From: Shewanella glacialipiscicola
GTDB taxonomy: Bacteria > Pseudomonadota > Gammaproteobacteria > Enterobacterales > Shewanellaceae
Assembly (NCBI RefSeq): GCF_023283485.1
Contig: NZ_JAKILU010000001.1
Coordinates: forward strand, 62,001 to 126,000
Direction of reading: 5' to 3'
Length of the DNA: 64,000 nt
Of this stretch, positions 35,943 to 44,723 are shown piece by piece. Within the stretch, counting starts at the first letter, position 1. Every line of letters begins with the position of its first letter. The notes under the pieces are model-generated. The model was not told where the DNA came from. It saw only the letters and a program-made list of their open reading frames with translations, and did no database searches. The translations under genes and the position numbers were made by a program.

Positions 35943-37049
35943 ATGGCCGATTTATTTTCATCTTTTAAGCTCAAAGATATCACCCTAAAAAACCGTATTG
36001 CCGTAGCACCTATGTGTCAATATCAAGCCACAGATGGTCTCACTAATGAGTGGCATCAGGTACATTACACTAGCCTTGCCAGAGGCGGCGCTGGACTTGT
36101 GGTGGTTGAAGCCACTGCGGTATCCCCAGAAGGACGCATTACGCCAAAATGTCTTGGATTATGGAATGATGAACAAGCACAAGGTTTAGCTAAGATTGCT
36201 AGCGCGATTAAAAATGCGGGCGCAGTGGCAGGGATTCAAATTGGGCATGCCGGCCGTAAGGCGAGTGCCCATATTCCGTGGGAAGGCGATGACCATATTG
36301 CACATGATGATCCACAAGGTTGGCAGCCAATTTCGCCCTCAGCGACGGCGTTTGGTGCCAATTTGTCCACTATACCTACTGCCATGACGATTGAAGATAT
36401 TGAGCGAGTTCAAGCGGATTTTGTTACGGCAGCGCAGCGCGCTTTAGCGGCAGGCTTTGAATGGTTAGAACTGCATTTTGCCCACGGTTATTTAGCCCAG
36501 AGCTTTTTCTCAACCTATGCTAACCAACGTACCGATGAATATGGTGGCAATGCTGAAGGGCGTGGACGCTTTTTATTAGAAACGGTTGCAGCAGTACGGG
36601 CAGTTTGGCCCCAGCATTTGCCTTTAACTGCGCGCTTTGGCGTGATTGAATTTGATCATAAAGATGAAGAAATTCTTTGTGAATCAATCGACTTGGTAAA
36701 GCAATTTAAGCAAGCTGGTTTGGATATGCTTAACGTTAGTATTTGTTTCTCAACACCTACCGCCAATATTCCTTGGAGCCCTGCATTCTTAGCGCCTATC
36801 GCCGCGCGTGTTCGACAGGAAGTCGGCTTCCCTGTGGCCACATCCTGGGGCATGGATAATCCTGTGCACGCCAATAGTGCAATTGAAGATGAGCAAATGG
36901 ATCTGGTGATGATAGGCAAAGCCTTTTTAGCTAATCCGCACTGGCCGTATCAAGCGGCGCAAACGTTAAAAATTACCCGTCCATCTTGGGTATTACCGGC
37001 TCCTTATGCACATTGGTTAGAGCGTTACTCAACAGTCAAAGCCGATTAA
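35943..37049 (+). CDS. Old yellow enzyme, XenA/YqjM-type NAD(P)H:flavin oxidoreductase
   Basis: A 368-residue FMN-dependent ene-reductase that reduces activated C=C bonds and some nitro-compounds. It closely follows Pseudomonas XenA: the redox-tuning Cys25 in AVAPMCQY, IQIGHAGRKAS, the substrate-binding histidine pair in LHFAHGYL, and the C-terminal APYAHWLERY. Cys25 identifies the thermophilic-like YqjM/XenA class rather than the classical OYE class. A ribosome-binding site (AGGAAA) precedes the ATG. It is divergent from its likely LysR regulator. The physiological substrate is unknown. Confidence 0.92.
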   Translation: MADLFSSFKLKDITLKNRIAVAPMCQYQATDGLTNEWHQVHYTSLARGGAGLVVVEATAVSPEGRITPKCLGLWNDEQAQGLAKIASAIKNAGAVAGIQIGHAGRKASAHIPWEGDDHIAHDDPQGWQPISPSATAFGANLSTIPTAMTIEDIERVQADFVTAAQRALAAGFEWLELHFAHGYLAQSFFSTYANQRTDEYGGNAEGRGRFLLETVAAVRAVWPQHLPLTARFGVIEFDHKDEEILCESIDLVKQFKQAGLDMLNVSICFSTPTANIPWSPAFLAPIAARVRQEVGFPVATSWGMDNPVHANSAIEDEQMDLVMIGKAFLANPHWPYQAAQTLKITRPSWVLPAPYAHWLERYSTVKAD

Positions 37050-37082
37050 TCGATATCAGACTTAAGCTTGAGCTTATTTTTT

Positions 37083-37112
37083 AAAGCCACTATTAATTGA
37101 TAGTGGCTTTTT
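37083..37112 (+). terminator. OYE gene terminator
   Basis: AAAGCCACTAT/ATAGTGGCTTT stem followed by TT, 33 bases after the oxidoreductase stop. Confidence 0.88.
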
Positions 37113-37150
37113 GCTTTAGGAGCAAAGGTAAGGTATTGAGACCAAAGCAT

Positions 37151-37184
37151 AAAAAAGCCCCGCTCTTGGGAGTGGGGCTTTTTC
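37151..37184. terminator. Terminator for yejL-yejM (bidirectional)
   Basis: AAAAAGCCCCGCTC pairs with GAGTGGGGCTTTTT (one wobble) around a short loop. On the minus strand it closes the yejM transcript 33 bases after the stop. Confidence 0.88.
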
Positions 37185-37216
37185 AATTAAGCTTATTGCT
37201 AAGGCTATAGATGATA

Positions 37217-39001
37217 TTAATGGTTATAAAAACGACGACCTTCACGCATGACTTCAATAAGCTCTGGCGCACTCATTTTTTTATTGAGTCGATGTTGATA
37301 ATTTTCATCATAAATACGGTACTTTCCGTGGCGGTCAATCACGGTCACTTCAGCCTGTTGGTAAATGGCGAAGATAGTGCTGTCACCAATATAAATCCAC
37401 GTTTCTTTACTCGGCTGCAATAGGCTGTGACCTGCGCTGTATTCCGTGGTGTGATTAGTACAACCCAAAACATGGGTCATCAGTGTAGGCACAAGGCCGT
37501 AATGGCTGGTTCGGTATTTGACTTTACTTGGGCTCGCCGCTTTAGGCCAGTGGATCACTAACGGCACTTTGACACTCTGTGGTGATAGATTGCGGTAAGC
37601 TTCATCAGTATTACTGGTAAATATTTTGCCATTCACGCCAGTGATAATCACTAAGGTGTCGTTCGATACCTTCGCCAAAATTGCTTTAAGTTGTTGATCA
37701 ATAAAATATAGCGATTGACGATACTGGTTAAACAAGACTTTTTGCGCCGGCGTTAATGCAGGATCGGCTTTTACTGTTTCTATGCCAAGGAATCCTACAG
37801 GGGTATCAAAATTTTCTGGCGCTTTTAAGTTGAGCAGTGCAAACCAAGGTTTATCTTGAACACTGTGCCATTGGTTAAAATTGGCTACGGTATGCAAGTC
37901 AGCATCGGCACTGCCATTGCTTTCGTTAGCAACCACGGGCGTAAAGTCATTAAACATCGCCTGTGACGAGCGTAAACTAAGATTCGTATCTGGGAGGAAA
38001 AGCCCTAGTTGATAACCTGCTTGTTGAAAGGTTCGGGTTAATACTGGGCTGGTACTATTAAAAATGCGAGCATCTCCATAGCTGCCTTGTAAGCCATAAA
38101 GTAGTGAGAACATACCGGTTCTAAATTGGTTGCCACCACTAAAATGTTGGGTAAAAGATTGATTGCTTTCAGTGTATTGATGTAAAAATGGCATACTTTT
38201 ATTATCGACCATATCTGCACGTAAACTGTCGATGGTGATCATTAACACATTGGGTTTAGTGTCGGCTTGGCAGGTGAGCGGTTGCTCAGGATAATTTAAT
38301 ACACTGCTGTTGTGGTTTTCGTCTTGGGATGAACGGTCTATACCATGACTTTCCATAAAGGAACGTGCCGTCGCGGGGTAAGATAGTGGATAAATATCAT
38401 CTAAACGGGTAATTTCGGTGACATCGGCCGCATCGGCCCAAATGTGGATCAAGTGGCTACTAATAAAGCACACGCCAACTAGCGTAATCACTTTATTGCC
38501 TAAATTTAGCTTTTGAATTTTATCGATGCGTTTCCACAAAAAATTAGCCGCGGTAAGTTCTATGGCGATAATCGCTAACGGCGTGACGATATAAGACGTG
38601 CCGTGGAGCAAGGCATTAAGATCTGCCCAAGCTAAATCAAAGGCAAAAGGACTTAAGTGCATACCATAATCGGCATAAACAATAGTGTCATACAATAAAA
38701 GACACAGACTTAACGTCGCAATCACCGCCGCAATCCCCCTCAATATTTTTGAGTAGGGCAAGATAAAGGTCAGTGGGAATAGACAGATTAAGTAGGCAAT
38801 AAAAGCGAGAAAGCTAAACTGACCAATAGTGCTGACGCTAAGGTAAGTCCAGCCGTACCAGGTTTCAGGATAACCCACACCGCCAATGTATCGGCTGCCG
38901 ATTATCATGGCTAATATGCCATTGAAGAAGGCGAACCAATGTCCCCAGTTGATGAGCCGGGAAACTCTGTCTCGACTCATTTGCTTTTTTCGCTCGACCA
39001 T
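37217..39001 (-). CDS. yejM: YejM/PbgA/LapC-like inner-membrane protein
   Basis: A 594-residue protein with an N-terminal five-helix membrane domain (residues about 15-190; WGHWFAFFNGILAMIIGSRY opens it) and a C-terminal periplasmic alkaline-phosphatase/sulfatase-like domain (VLMITIDSLRADM; FSGGNQFRTGMFSLLYG). In E. coli this protein senses periplasmic LPS and tunes LpxC stability through LapB. The catalytic-type Asp/Ser pocket seems partly retained, but family members are considered non-enzymatic sensors. It follows yejL, and yejK is divergent, exactly the conserved yejKLM neighbourhood. Confidence 0.92.
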   Translation of the reverse strand: MVERKKQMSRDRVSRLINWGHWFAFFNGILAMIIGSRYIGGVGYPETWYGWTYLSVSTIGQFSFLAFIAYLICLFPLTFILPYSKILRGIAAVIATLSLCLLLYDTIVYADYGMHLSPFAFDLAWADLNALLHGTSYIVTPLAIIAIELTAANFLWKRIDKIQKLNLGNKVITLVGVCFISSHLIHIWADAADVTEITRLDDIYPLSYPATARSFMESHGIDRSSQDENHNSSVLNYPEQPLTCQADTKPNVLMITIDSLRADMVDNKSMPFLHQYTESNQSFTQHFSGGNQFRTGMFSLLYGLQGSYGDARIFNSTSPVLTRTFQQAGYQLGLFLPDTNLSLRSSQAMFNDFTPVVANESNGSADADLHTVANFNQWHSVQDKPWFALLNLKAPENFDTPVGFLGIETVKADPALTPAQKVLFNQYRQSLYFIDQQLKAILAKVSNDTLVIITGVNGKIFTSNTDEAYRNLSPQSVKVPLVIHWPKAASPSKVKYRTSHYGLVPTLMTHVLGCTNHTTEYSAGHSLLQPSKETWIYIGDSTIFAIYQQAEVTVIDRHGKYRIYDENYQHRLNKKMSAPELIEVMREGRRFYNH

Positions 39002-39067
39002 AGTGATCCGTGTATTCCTAAAAGACCTTGTAACTTATATGCTTTTGATAATTATCACACAGTTAAC

Positions 39068-39286
39068 TTACTGGGATTTAACCGATTGCGCGAGTGCTTT
39101 TGCAAATTGCTCAGCCACAGCTTTACGTGATTCGCTGGGTACTTTACGTTCTAGCAGGTTGGTCACGCAGTTGCCTAATGCCATTAGGCTCAGGTCTGTC
39201 GGTGCTTTATGCTTTTCTAACACTGCCAATATTTCGGCGATTAATGATTCAACTTGGATGTTTGAGTATTTCGATTGGATTGCCAT
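39068..39286 (-). CDS. yejL: UPF0352 family protein YejL
   Basis: A 72-residue helical protein of unknown function. The central block [24 protein letters not shown] is nearly identical to E. coli YejL, followed by a charged C-terminal helix. I start it at the ATG at 39286 (MAIQSKYS), because the 13 upstream residues are not conserved. The ribosome-binding site is poor. It lies 66 bases before yejM and is divergent from yejK. Confidence 0.9.
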   Translation of the reverse strand: MAIQSKYSNIQVESLIAEILAVLEKHKAPTDLSLMALGNCVTNLLERKVPSESRKAVAEQFAKALAQSVKSQ

Positions 39287-39363
39287 AATCAAAAAATGTT
39301 TCACTTTGGAATGGATTAGCGGCATATAATAGCGGAATTATCCCAGTATCACTATCAGGGCTT

Positions 39364-40392
39364 ATGAGTATTAACATCGAACACGCAATTATTCACGAGA
39401 TTTCCCAGGACAGTCAGGGGCAATTACGCTGCCGTTTGCGTCCTCAACCTCTGCTGAACGGTCAGGCGGTCGAGATGATGCTCGACGAATTACACCAGAC
39501 TTATACGGGCAAGGCCGGTAAAGGTTTTGGCTATTTTGGCATTCAGGGTGACGACGGCGAGGCTAACCCCGCTTTTGCCAATGCCTTAACTCAGTACCGT
39601 AGTAACGATTTAGGGTTTGTGGAGTTCTCAGGCCAAGCCAGTAAATTACTGCAAGAAGAGTTGTCGAAATATGACTTTAGCCAAGGCGGATTTTTGCTGA
39701 TGTCTTGCTACACCAGCATCACTAGCGATTATCTGTTCGTGGCCTTGTTAAGTGCTAAATCGTCGATGACAGTGTTAGATGATATGGAACTGTCGCAAAA
39801 TAATCACTTGGATTTAAATAATATCCAATTGGCGGCGCGCATTGATTTGACCGAGTGGCAAGCAGATAAAGAATCCCGTAAATATATTTCCTTTATCCGT
39901 GGCCGTGCGGGACGTAAAGTCGCTGACTTCTTCCTCGATTTTATGGGCTGCGTTGAAGGTGTAAACACCAAAGCGCAAAACAAAACCCTAATGAATGCGG
40001 TTGAAGATTTTGTTGCCAGCAGTGAGCTGACGAAAGACGAGCGCCAGCAGTGCCGTAATAAAGTGTTTGAATATTGCAGTGAGCGCTTTGATGAAGGTGC
40101 TGATATCGAAATTAAAGATTTGGCCGATGAGCTCGCTGATGAAGGCATGGACTCTTTTTATGATTTTGCCCGTGGTGGTAATTATGATCTTGATGAAGAG
40201 TTTCCGGCAGACAAATCAACCCTGCGCCAACTAAAGAAATTTTCGGGCACCGGCGGGGGATTGACCTTAAGTTTTGATGGTGGGCACTTAGGCCAGCGCG
40301 TAATTTACGATCCCGTTTCTGACACGATTTTAATTAAAGGTGTACCAGCAAACTTAAAAGATCAGCTCGACCGTCGCCTTAAAGGCGAATAA
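39364..40392 (+). CDS. yejK: Nucleoid-associated protein YejK (NdpA)
   Basis: A 342-residue nucleoid-associated protein reported in E. coli to interact with topoisomerase IV and gyrase. Features matching the family are [13 protein letters not shown] at the start, [35 protein letters not shown], and the C-terminal [16 protein letters not shown]. It is divergent from yejL-yejM with a 77-bp gap containing both promoters. Confidence 0.94.
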   Translation: MSINIEHAIIHEISQDSQGQLRCRLRPQPLLNGQAVEMMLDELHQTYTGKAGKGFGYFGIQGDDGEANPAFANALTQYRSNDLGFVEFSGQASKLLQEELSKYDFSQGGFLLMSCYTSITSDYLFVALLSAKSSMTVLDDMELSQNNHLDLNNIQLAARIDLTEWQADKESRKYISFIRGRAGRKVADFFLDFMGCVEGVNTKAQNKTLMNAVEDFVASSELTKDERQQCRNKVFEYCSERFDEGADIEIKDLADELADEGMDSFYDFARGGNYDLDEEFPADKSTLRQLKKFSGTGGGLTLSFDGGHLGQRVIYDPVSDTILIKGVPANLKDQLDRRLKGE

Positions 40393-40430
40393 CTAACTGA
40401 TGAAATGATCGTTTTAATGTAGACAGTGAC

Positions 40431-40464
40431 AGGCCGAGCGTATTTTTTGCTCGGCCTTTTTTTC
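40431..40464 (+). terminator. yejK terminator
   Basis: AGGCCGAGC/GCTCGGCCT stem, T-rich loop and T7 tail, 38 bases after yejK. Confidence 0.93.
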
Positions 40465-40799
40465 GGCTAAAATTGCGATTATCTCGGTCGATTAACCCGA
40501 TATAGTACGATTGATATTGTGATACAACCAGCAGCTGCACTTTAGTGGGTAGGCCGAATGGTTAAGCCTAATAATTAAGTCTAGTAATTAAGTTGTTGTA
40601 ATCGCAGTATTTTAAACCGATTTAGCAAAATGTATGTAATCTCAAATAGATTCATGTGTCGCGGCAATAGACAGAATTGATTAGAATCCCCATTCAATAT
40701 TAAGCGCTTCATTGTTGGAGCCTCAAGTGAGTACGCTTAGCTATTGCTAAGTCGTGCTATTAAATCAATAGGCGGACTGTTTTCTGCTGAGGAGCATCA
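40465..40799 (+). other. 335-base leader before the PTPS-like gene
   Basis: No coding sequence seen. A short inverted repeat GCTTAGC-TATT-GCTAAG lies at about 40736-40752, and TGAGGAG just before 40800 is the ribosome-binding site. The leader is long for this genome, but I cannot identify a riboswitch or promoter. Confidence 0.4.
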
Positions 40800-41672
40800 A
40801 TGCAACTATTTGTAAAAGATTTAACGGTAATCGATTTTTCTTACTTGTGTGCTAAGCGTGGCATGGTGGGCGAAAGTTGGATTGTTGATGTACTGCTTGA
40901 AGGCGGATTAGACGAGCAAAATATGCTGCTCGATTTTGCTAAAGTGAAGCGCACGATAAAACAAACGATTGATGCGGTGGCCGATCATCGTTTATTAGTG
41001 CCGACAGCGTGCAGCAATGTACGTTGGCAGCAGCAGGGCGATCGGGTATGGGTGGATTTTGACAGCTCGTTGGGCCAAATTCATTTAGCCTGCCCATCGC
41101 AAGCCTTTACGCTAGTATCAAGTGAAAAAATTGATCAACTCAGCGTCAATTCTTTTTTGCAAAAAGCGTTACGTGAAGCTTTACCGAAAAATGTTGAAGG
41201 GATTACACTAACGTTGAGGCACGAAATCCTCGATACCCCTTATTATCATTACAGCCATGGTTTACGTAAGCACGATGGTAATTGCCAACGTATTGCCCAC
41301 GGACATCGTAGCCCTATTCATATTTTTGAAAATGGTCATCCGGCACTCAAATGGGATCAATATTGGGCTAAGCGTTGGCACGATATTTATTTAGGGAGCG
41401 AGGAGGATTTAGTGTCCGTTGACAGCCTTAGCCTATCGGCGCAAACGCGCGTCTCTGACGACACTCACTATGGTTTCCATTACCAAGCGCCTCAAGGGGA
41501 TTTCCAATTGGCAATGCCAAAAACATGCTGTGATTTAATCCCACACGACACCACGGTTGAGTTGTTAGCCGACTTTATTGCGGCCACCTTGGTTGCAAAA
41601 GTTCCCACGAGTCAGTTTAAAGTGGTGGCATTTGAAGGCGTAGGCAAAGGCGCGATAGTAACTAAGGGATAA
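40800..41672 (+). CDS. Tandem 6-pyruvoyl-tetrahydropterin-synthase-like protein
   Basis: A 290-residue protein that seems to contain two T-fold (PTPS/QueD-type) units. Unit 1 (about residues 1-115) has the LLDFAKVKRTIKQTIDAVADH segment, but no zinc-binding histidines at its start. Unit 2 has a clear QueD-like set, YSHGLRKHDGNCQRIAHGHRS, supplying the HGH zinc ligands and a cysteine, though its second half is divergent. QueD makes 6-carboxytetrahydropterin for queuosine; this longer form may be a paralogue with another substrate. TGAGGAG precedes the ATG. No queC or queE is nearby. Confidence 0.75.
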   Translation: MQLFVKDLTVIDFSYLCAKRGMVGESWIVDVLLEGGLDEQNMLLDFAKVKRTIKQTIDAVADHRLLVPTACSNVRWQQQGDRVWVDFDSSLGQIHLACPSQAFTLVSSEKIDQLSVNSFLQKALREALPKNVEGITLTLRHEILDTPYYHYSHGLRKHDGNCQRIAHGHRSPIHIFENGHPALKWDQYWAKRWHDIYLGSEEDLVSVDSLSLSAQTRVSDDTHYGFHYQAPQGDFQLAMPKTCCDLIPHDTTVELLADFIAATLVAKVPTSQFKVVAFEGVGKGAIVTKG

Positions 41673-41794
41673 ACGTTAAGATGGGTGTTTTTTAGGCTTG
41701 TACGTAAAATATATGCATGGCTGACCTAATGAGTGGCGCTATTAATTATGTATTAGTTGACTACAGATAAGTTGATTACGGATAAGGATTTTTT

Positions 41795-42712
41795 GTGAAA
41801 ATGTTTGAAACACATATACCGTCACGATTATTTCATCGTGTATTCATTAGCTATTTATGCTCTGCACGTTACTCATCGGCATTATTAATTTTAGGTTCAG
41901 TGCTTATAGCGCCTCAGGTGCAAGCACAAGTGAATTTACAGGGTAAGCTAGAGCAAGGCGCATTAATGCGGGGTCAGGTGCCTGCGGGGACTCAGGTTGC
42001 CTTAAATGGCGAAGCTATTAAGGTAACCTCTGATGGTAATTTTGCCTTTGGTTTTGATCGTGATGGTGAATTGAGTCAGCAGTTAACTTTGATTTATCCG
42101 AGCGGCTTAACTGAGGTTAAACCCTTGACCTTGACTAAGCGTGAGTATGATATTCAAAGTGTAAAAGGGATCAGCTCAAAAATTATGAAGCCCGATCCCG
42201 TAGCACAGCAAAGAGCAGCAAAAGACAGCGCGCAGGTAAAAGCCGCGCGGGCGAGCTTTAGCAATCAAACCGCATTTATGCAGGAGTTTATTTGGCCATT
42301 AACGGGCCGCATTTCAGGCGTATATGGTAGTCAACGTATTTATAATGATGTACCAGGTAATCCACACTTTGGTGTGGATGTGGCGGCAAAAACTGGCACA
42401 GTGGTGGTCGCGCCGGCTGATGGTGTTATTAGTCTTTCTGTACCCGACATGTTTTATTCTGGCGGAACTATGGTGATTGACCATGGTTATGGCGTGAGCT
42501 CGAGTTTTTTGCATTTGAGTAAGCTTTACGTCAAAACGGGTGAAGTGGTTAAACAAGGTCAAGCTGTAGCAGAAGTCGGCTCTACTGGTCGGGCTAATGG
42601 CCCACATTTAGATTGGCGGGTGAACTGGTATCAAATGCGCCTCGACCCAACAACCATAGTGCCGCCAATGGCAACGGTATTGGCAAATGAGAAAGCGGCT
42701 GTAAAAGATTAG
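41795..42712 (+). CDS. Secreted M23 family metallopeptidase-like protein
   Basis: A 305-residue protein with a long signal peptide (cleavage plausible after QVQAQ near residue 46), a small beta-rich N-terminal domain, and a C-terminal LytM/M23 fold (about 165-295). Zinc-site residues include NPHFGVDVAA (H and D) and the motif GPHLDWRV, where canonical M23 enzymes have HLH; the last zinc histidine is replaced by aspartate. The start is the GTG at 41795 because AAGGA sits 6 bases upstream. It is likely periplasmic and may cleave or sense peptidoglycan; activity is uncertain. Confidence 0.85.
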   Translation: MKMFETHIPSRLFHRVFISYLCSARYSSALLILGSVLIAPQVQAQVNLQGKLEQGALMRGQVPAGTQVALNGEAIKVTSDGNFAFGFDRDGELSQQLTLIYPSGLTEVKPLTLTKREYDIQSVKGISSKIMKPDPVAQQRAAKDSAQVKAARASFSNQTAFMQEFIWPLTGRISGVYGSQRIYNDVPGNPHFGVDVAAKTGTVVVAPADGVISLSVPDMFYSGGTMVIDHGYGVSSSFLHLSKLYVKTGEVVKQGQAVAEVGSTGRANGPHLDWRVNWYQMRLDPTTIVPPMATVLANEKAAVKD

Positions 42713-42733
42713 GTTTAACACTAATTAGACATA

Positions 42734-42764
42734 CAAAAATGGCGCAATGATGCGCCATTTTTGT
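42734..42764. terminator. Bidirectional terminator
   Basis: CAAAAATGGCGCA/TGCGCCATTTTTG, a perfect stem with an ATGA loop between convergent genes (M23-like and DUF5062). Confidence 0.93.
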
Positions 42765-42823
42765 GTGCAGCTTACCTTTTAAACTCTGTAGAACAGGGCA
42801 TTAGGGGCGAGTGTGCTAGATGA

Positions 42824-43084
42824 TTATTGTAGCAATGGATGATCGGCGGGTAGCTGGCGGGTGATCCACAAAATTAGCTTGTGTTTCATGTTTGGCCCAT
42901 CTTCTTTATCTTTGGCCAGCGGTTGGATCAAGTTATCCGTGACCAATAAACGGTAAATACATTCCACTTTATCTTTGGGTGAGATGCCCTTGTCGAAGTC
43001 CGCATATCCGCGTTTTTTGGCGTAGCCAACACCAATCTCCATGGCGAATTTCAATATTTGCGCTTCATTTTTATGTGGTTTCAT
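42824..43084 (-). CDS. DUF5062 family small protein
   Basis: An 86-residue conserved protein of unknown function found in Vibrio and Shewanella. The sequence (EIGVGYAKKRGYADFDKGISPKD opening a basic helical domain; MKHKLILWI near the end) fits my recollection of DUF5062. No membrane segment, signal or catalytic motif. It is on the minus strand 125 bases downstream of yecM, perhaps in the same transcript. AGAGGAAC-type ribosome-binding sequence precedes the ATG. Confidence 0.75.
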   Translation of the reverse strand: MKPHKNEAQILKFAMEIGVGYAKKRGYADFDKGISPKDKVECIYRLLVTDNLIQPLAKDKEDGPNMKHKLILWITRQLPADHPLLQ

Positions 43085-43209
43085 TAGCGTTCCTCTGGTT
43101 GCACACCGAGCCTACTATGCTGGCATTCATGATTGGTGCTTGATGCGATTAGCCGCTTATCTTAGGTTTCATTTGGGAACCGCGCGGTATATCAATCTTT
43201 CTCTATTTG

Positions 43210-43842
43210 TTACGTTAGTTGCTCACTCTCAATGACCGCTTTTATGCCATGGGAATGCACTTTAATACACACATTATCGCGTTTAAAAGCGATGGTCGGG
43301 TTGGCTAAACGTTCTTTATCGCCTTTTGGCGAGCTCATCTTAACCTTGATGGCTTGGTAGAGCTCAAACTCTGGAGTTGATGGTGCTGGTTGCAGTAATG
43401 GTTTTAATGTGGGGCACAGAGTTATTAAATCTTGGCTAAGGGTTTGGCAATCTTCAGCCGTTGATTCAATCACCAGTTCAATGTGTTCCCACCCTTCTTG
43501 CGGATAGGCTTTATCGCTGGGGTAGGGCAGTTCAACGCATTCAATGCTAAATTGACCTAGTGTGAGTGGTGTATCTAATTCGATAATAAGGATCGGGCGG
43601 CCGTTAATGATATTATCTGAAATAATATTTCCCATGCGGCTAAAAGCCTCTCGCAGGGCATCGGCGCTGGCGATGGAGTTAACGCGCAGTGCCACGTGAT
43701 CGCAAAACAGGGCTTTATCCGCTAAATCTAAGGTGTCGAGTAAAGCTAAAATTTGCGTTTCAAAGACTGACCAGTGTTGCGTTAATTGCTCATAGCTGAT
43801 GCTGGCAGTTAACGGTGCAGTGGGTTTGTTGGATTTAGCCAT
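43210..43842 (-). CDS. yecM: YecM family protein (VOC-like fold)
   Basis: A 210-residue protein matching E. coli YecM: DHVALRVNS, IINGRPILIIEL, ELPYPSDKAYPQEGWEHIELV, and SSPKGDKERLANPTIAF. The fold resembles vicinal-oxygen-chelate metalloproteins, with His/Glu residues that could bind a metal (DHVALR, WEHIELV), but no reaction is established. GGAGTCTC-like sequence upstream gives a modest ribosome-binding site. Confidence 0.88.
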   Translation of the reverse strand: MAKSNKPTAPLTASISYEQLTQHWSVFETQILALLDTLDLADKALFCDHVALRVNSIASADALREAFSRMGNIISDNIINGRPILIIELDTPLTLGQFSIECVELPYPSDKAYPQEGWEHIELVIESTAEDCQTLSQDLITLCPTLKPLLQPAPSTPEFELYQAIKVKMSSPKGDKERLANPTIAFKRDNVCIKVHSHGIKAVIESEQLT

Positions 43843-43934
43843 AGAGACTCCACGGTGTTTTATTGCTGTTAGTTTCTATTCCTTAATCGAAATAAGTAGC
43901 GATAATTCAACTAACAGCATGATTTAACGTTAAA

Positions 43935-43962
43935 TAAAAACGCCCATTAAACTGGGCGTATT
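43935..43962 (-). terminator. L,D-transpeptidase gene terminator
   Basis: On the minus strand ACGCCCA/TGGGCGT stem followed by TTTTATTTA, 53 bases beyond the stop. Confidence 0.82.
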
Positions 43963-44014
43963 GGATATTCTGTTCATGCTTAATCGGTATGTTGCGATAG
44001 GAAGCGGGCTAAGA

Positions 44015-44536
44015 TTAAGGCCAAATCTCAATCGGCGTGCCTTCATCGACCACTTTCCATACTTCATCCATTTCGGCGTTGGTAATTGCGATACAGCCGT
44101 CAGTCCAATTGTATTGTTGGGCTTGCTGGGGCGACAATGACGATTTAGGATTTTGGCCGTGGATCATGATCATACCGCCAGGTCTAATGCCCAGGGCTTT
44201 TGCGCGCAATTTATCTTCTTCATTGGGGTAGGAAATATGAATCGATTTATAATAAGCACTATCTGACTTTTTATAATCAAGGGTATAGCGCCCTTGAGGT
44301 GTGCGTTGGTCGCCTTCCTTTAACTTATGTCCAGCGGGTAAATCACCCATAGCGATGTGATATTGTTTTAGTATTTTGCCATCGCGCAGTAAAGCCATGC
44401 GGGATTCAGATTTCGTAATCACCACCAGATCCACTTTACCCATGCCAGAAGCGCCTGAGGCATGTAATGTGGGTGAAACAAGTGCCGCGATAGTCACAGT
44501 GAGATATGTCAATGTGGAAAGTAGGGTGGCGCGCAT
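44015..44536 (-). CDS. L,D-transpeptidase family protein (YkuD domain)
   Basis: A 173-residue exported protein. The signal peptide begins MRATLLSTLTYLTV and should be cleaved near HASG. The YkuD catalytic domain carries the histidine motif MIMIHGQNP and the nucleophile cysteine in YNWTDGCIAITNAEMDEVW. It could crosslink peptidoglycan, attach lipoproteins, or act as an amidase like DpaA. The start is the ATG at 44536, with GAGGAC 5 bases upstream; an ATG 24 bases earlier lacks a site. It is divergent from the potassium channel gene. Confidence 0.9.
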   Translation of the reverse strand: MRATLLSTLTYLTVTIAALVSPTLHASGASGMGKVDLVVITKSESRMALLRDGKILKQYHIAMGDLPAGHKLKEGDQRTPQGRYTLDYKKSDSAYYKSIHISYPNEEDKLRAKALGIRPGGMIMIHGQNPKSSLSPQQAQQYNWTDGCIAITNAEMDEVWKVVDEGTPIEIWP

Positions 44537-44723
44537 TAAAGTCCTCGGAAATAAATTCATGGGTTGAATGAGATGGATTGTTAACTTTTTGGCATCATAC
44601 CGTAATTTTACCGCGCTGTGAGTAGATTATTTTGAGCTGAGCGCAATTGCATGGCAGACTCGTGACATATTGATGTTGTAACCCCTCTATTAATACGTTC
44701 GTTGCAAGGAAGTGTGTATCTGT

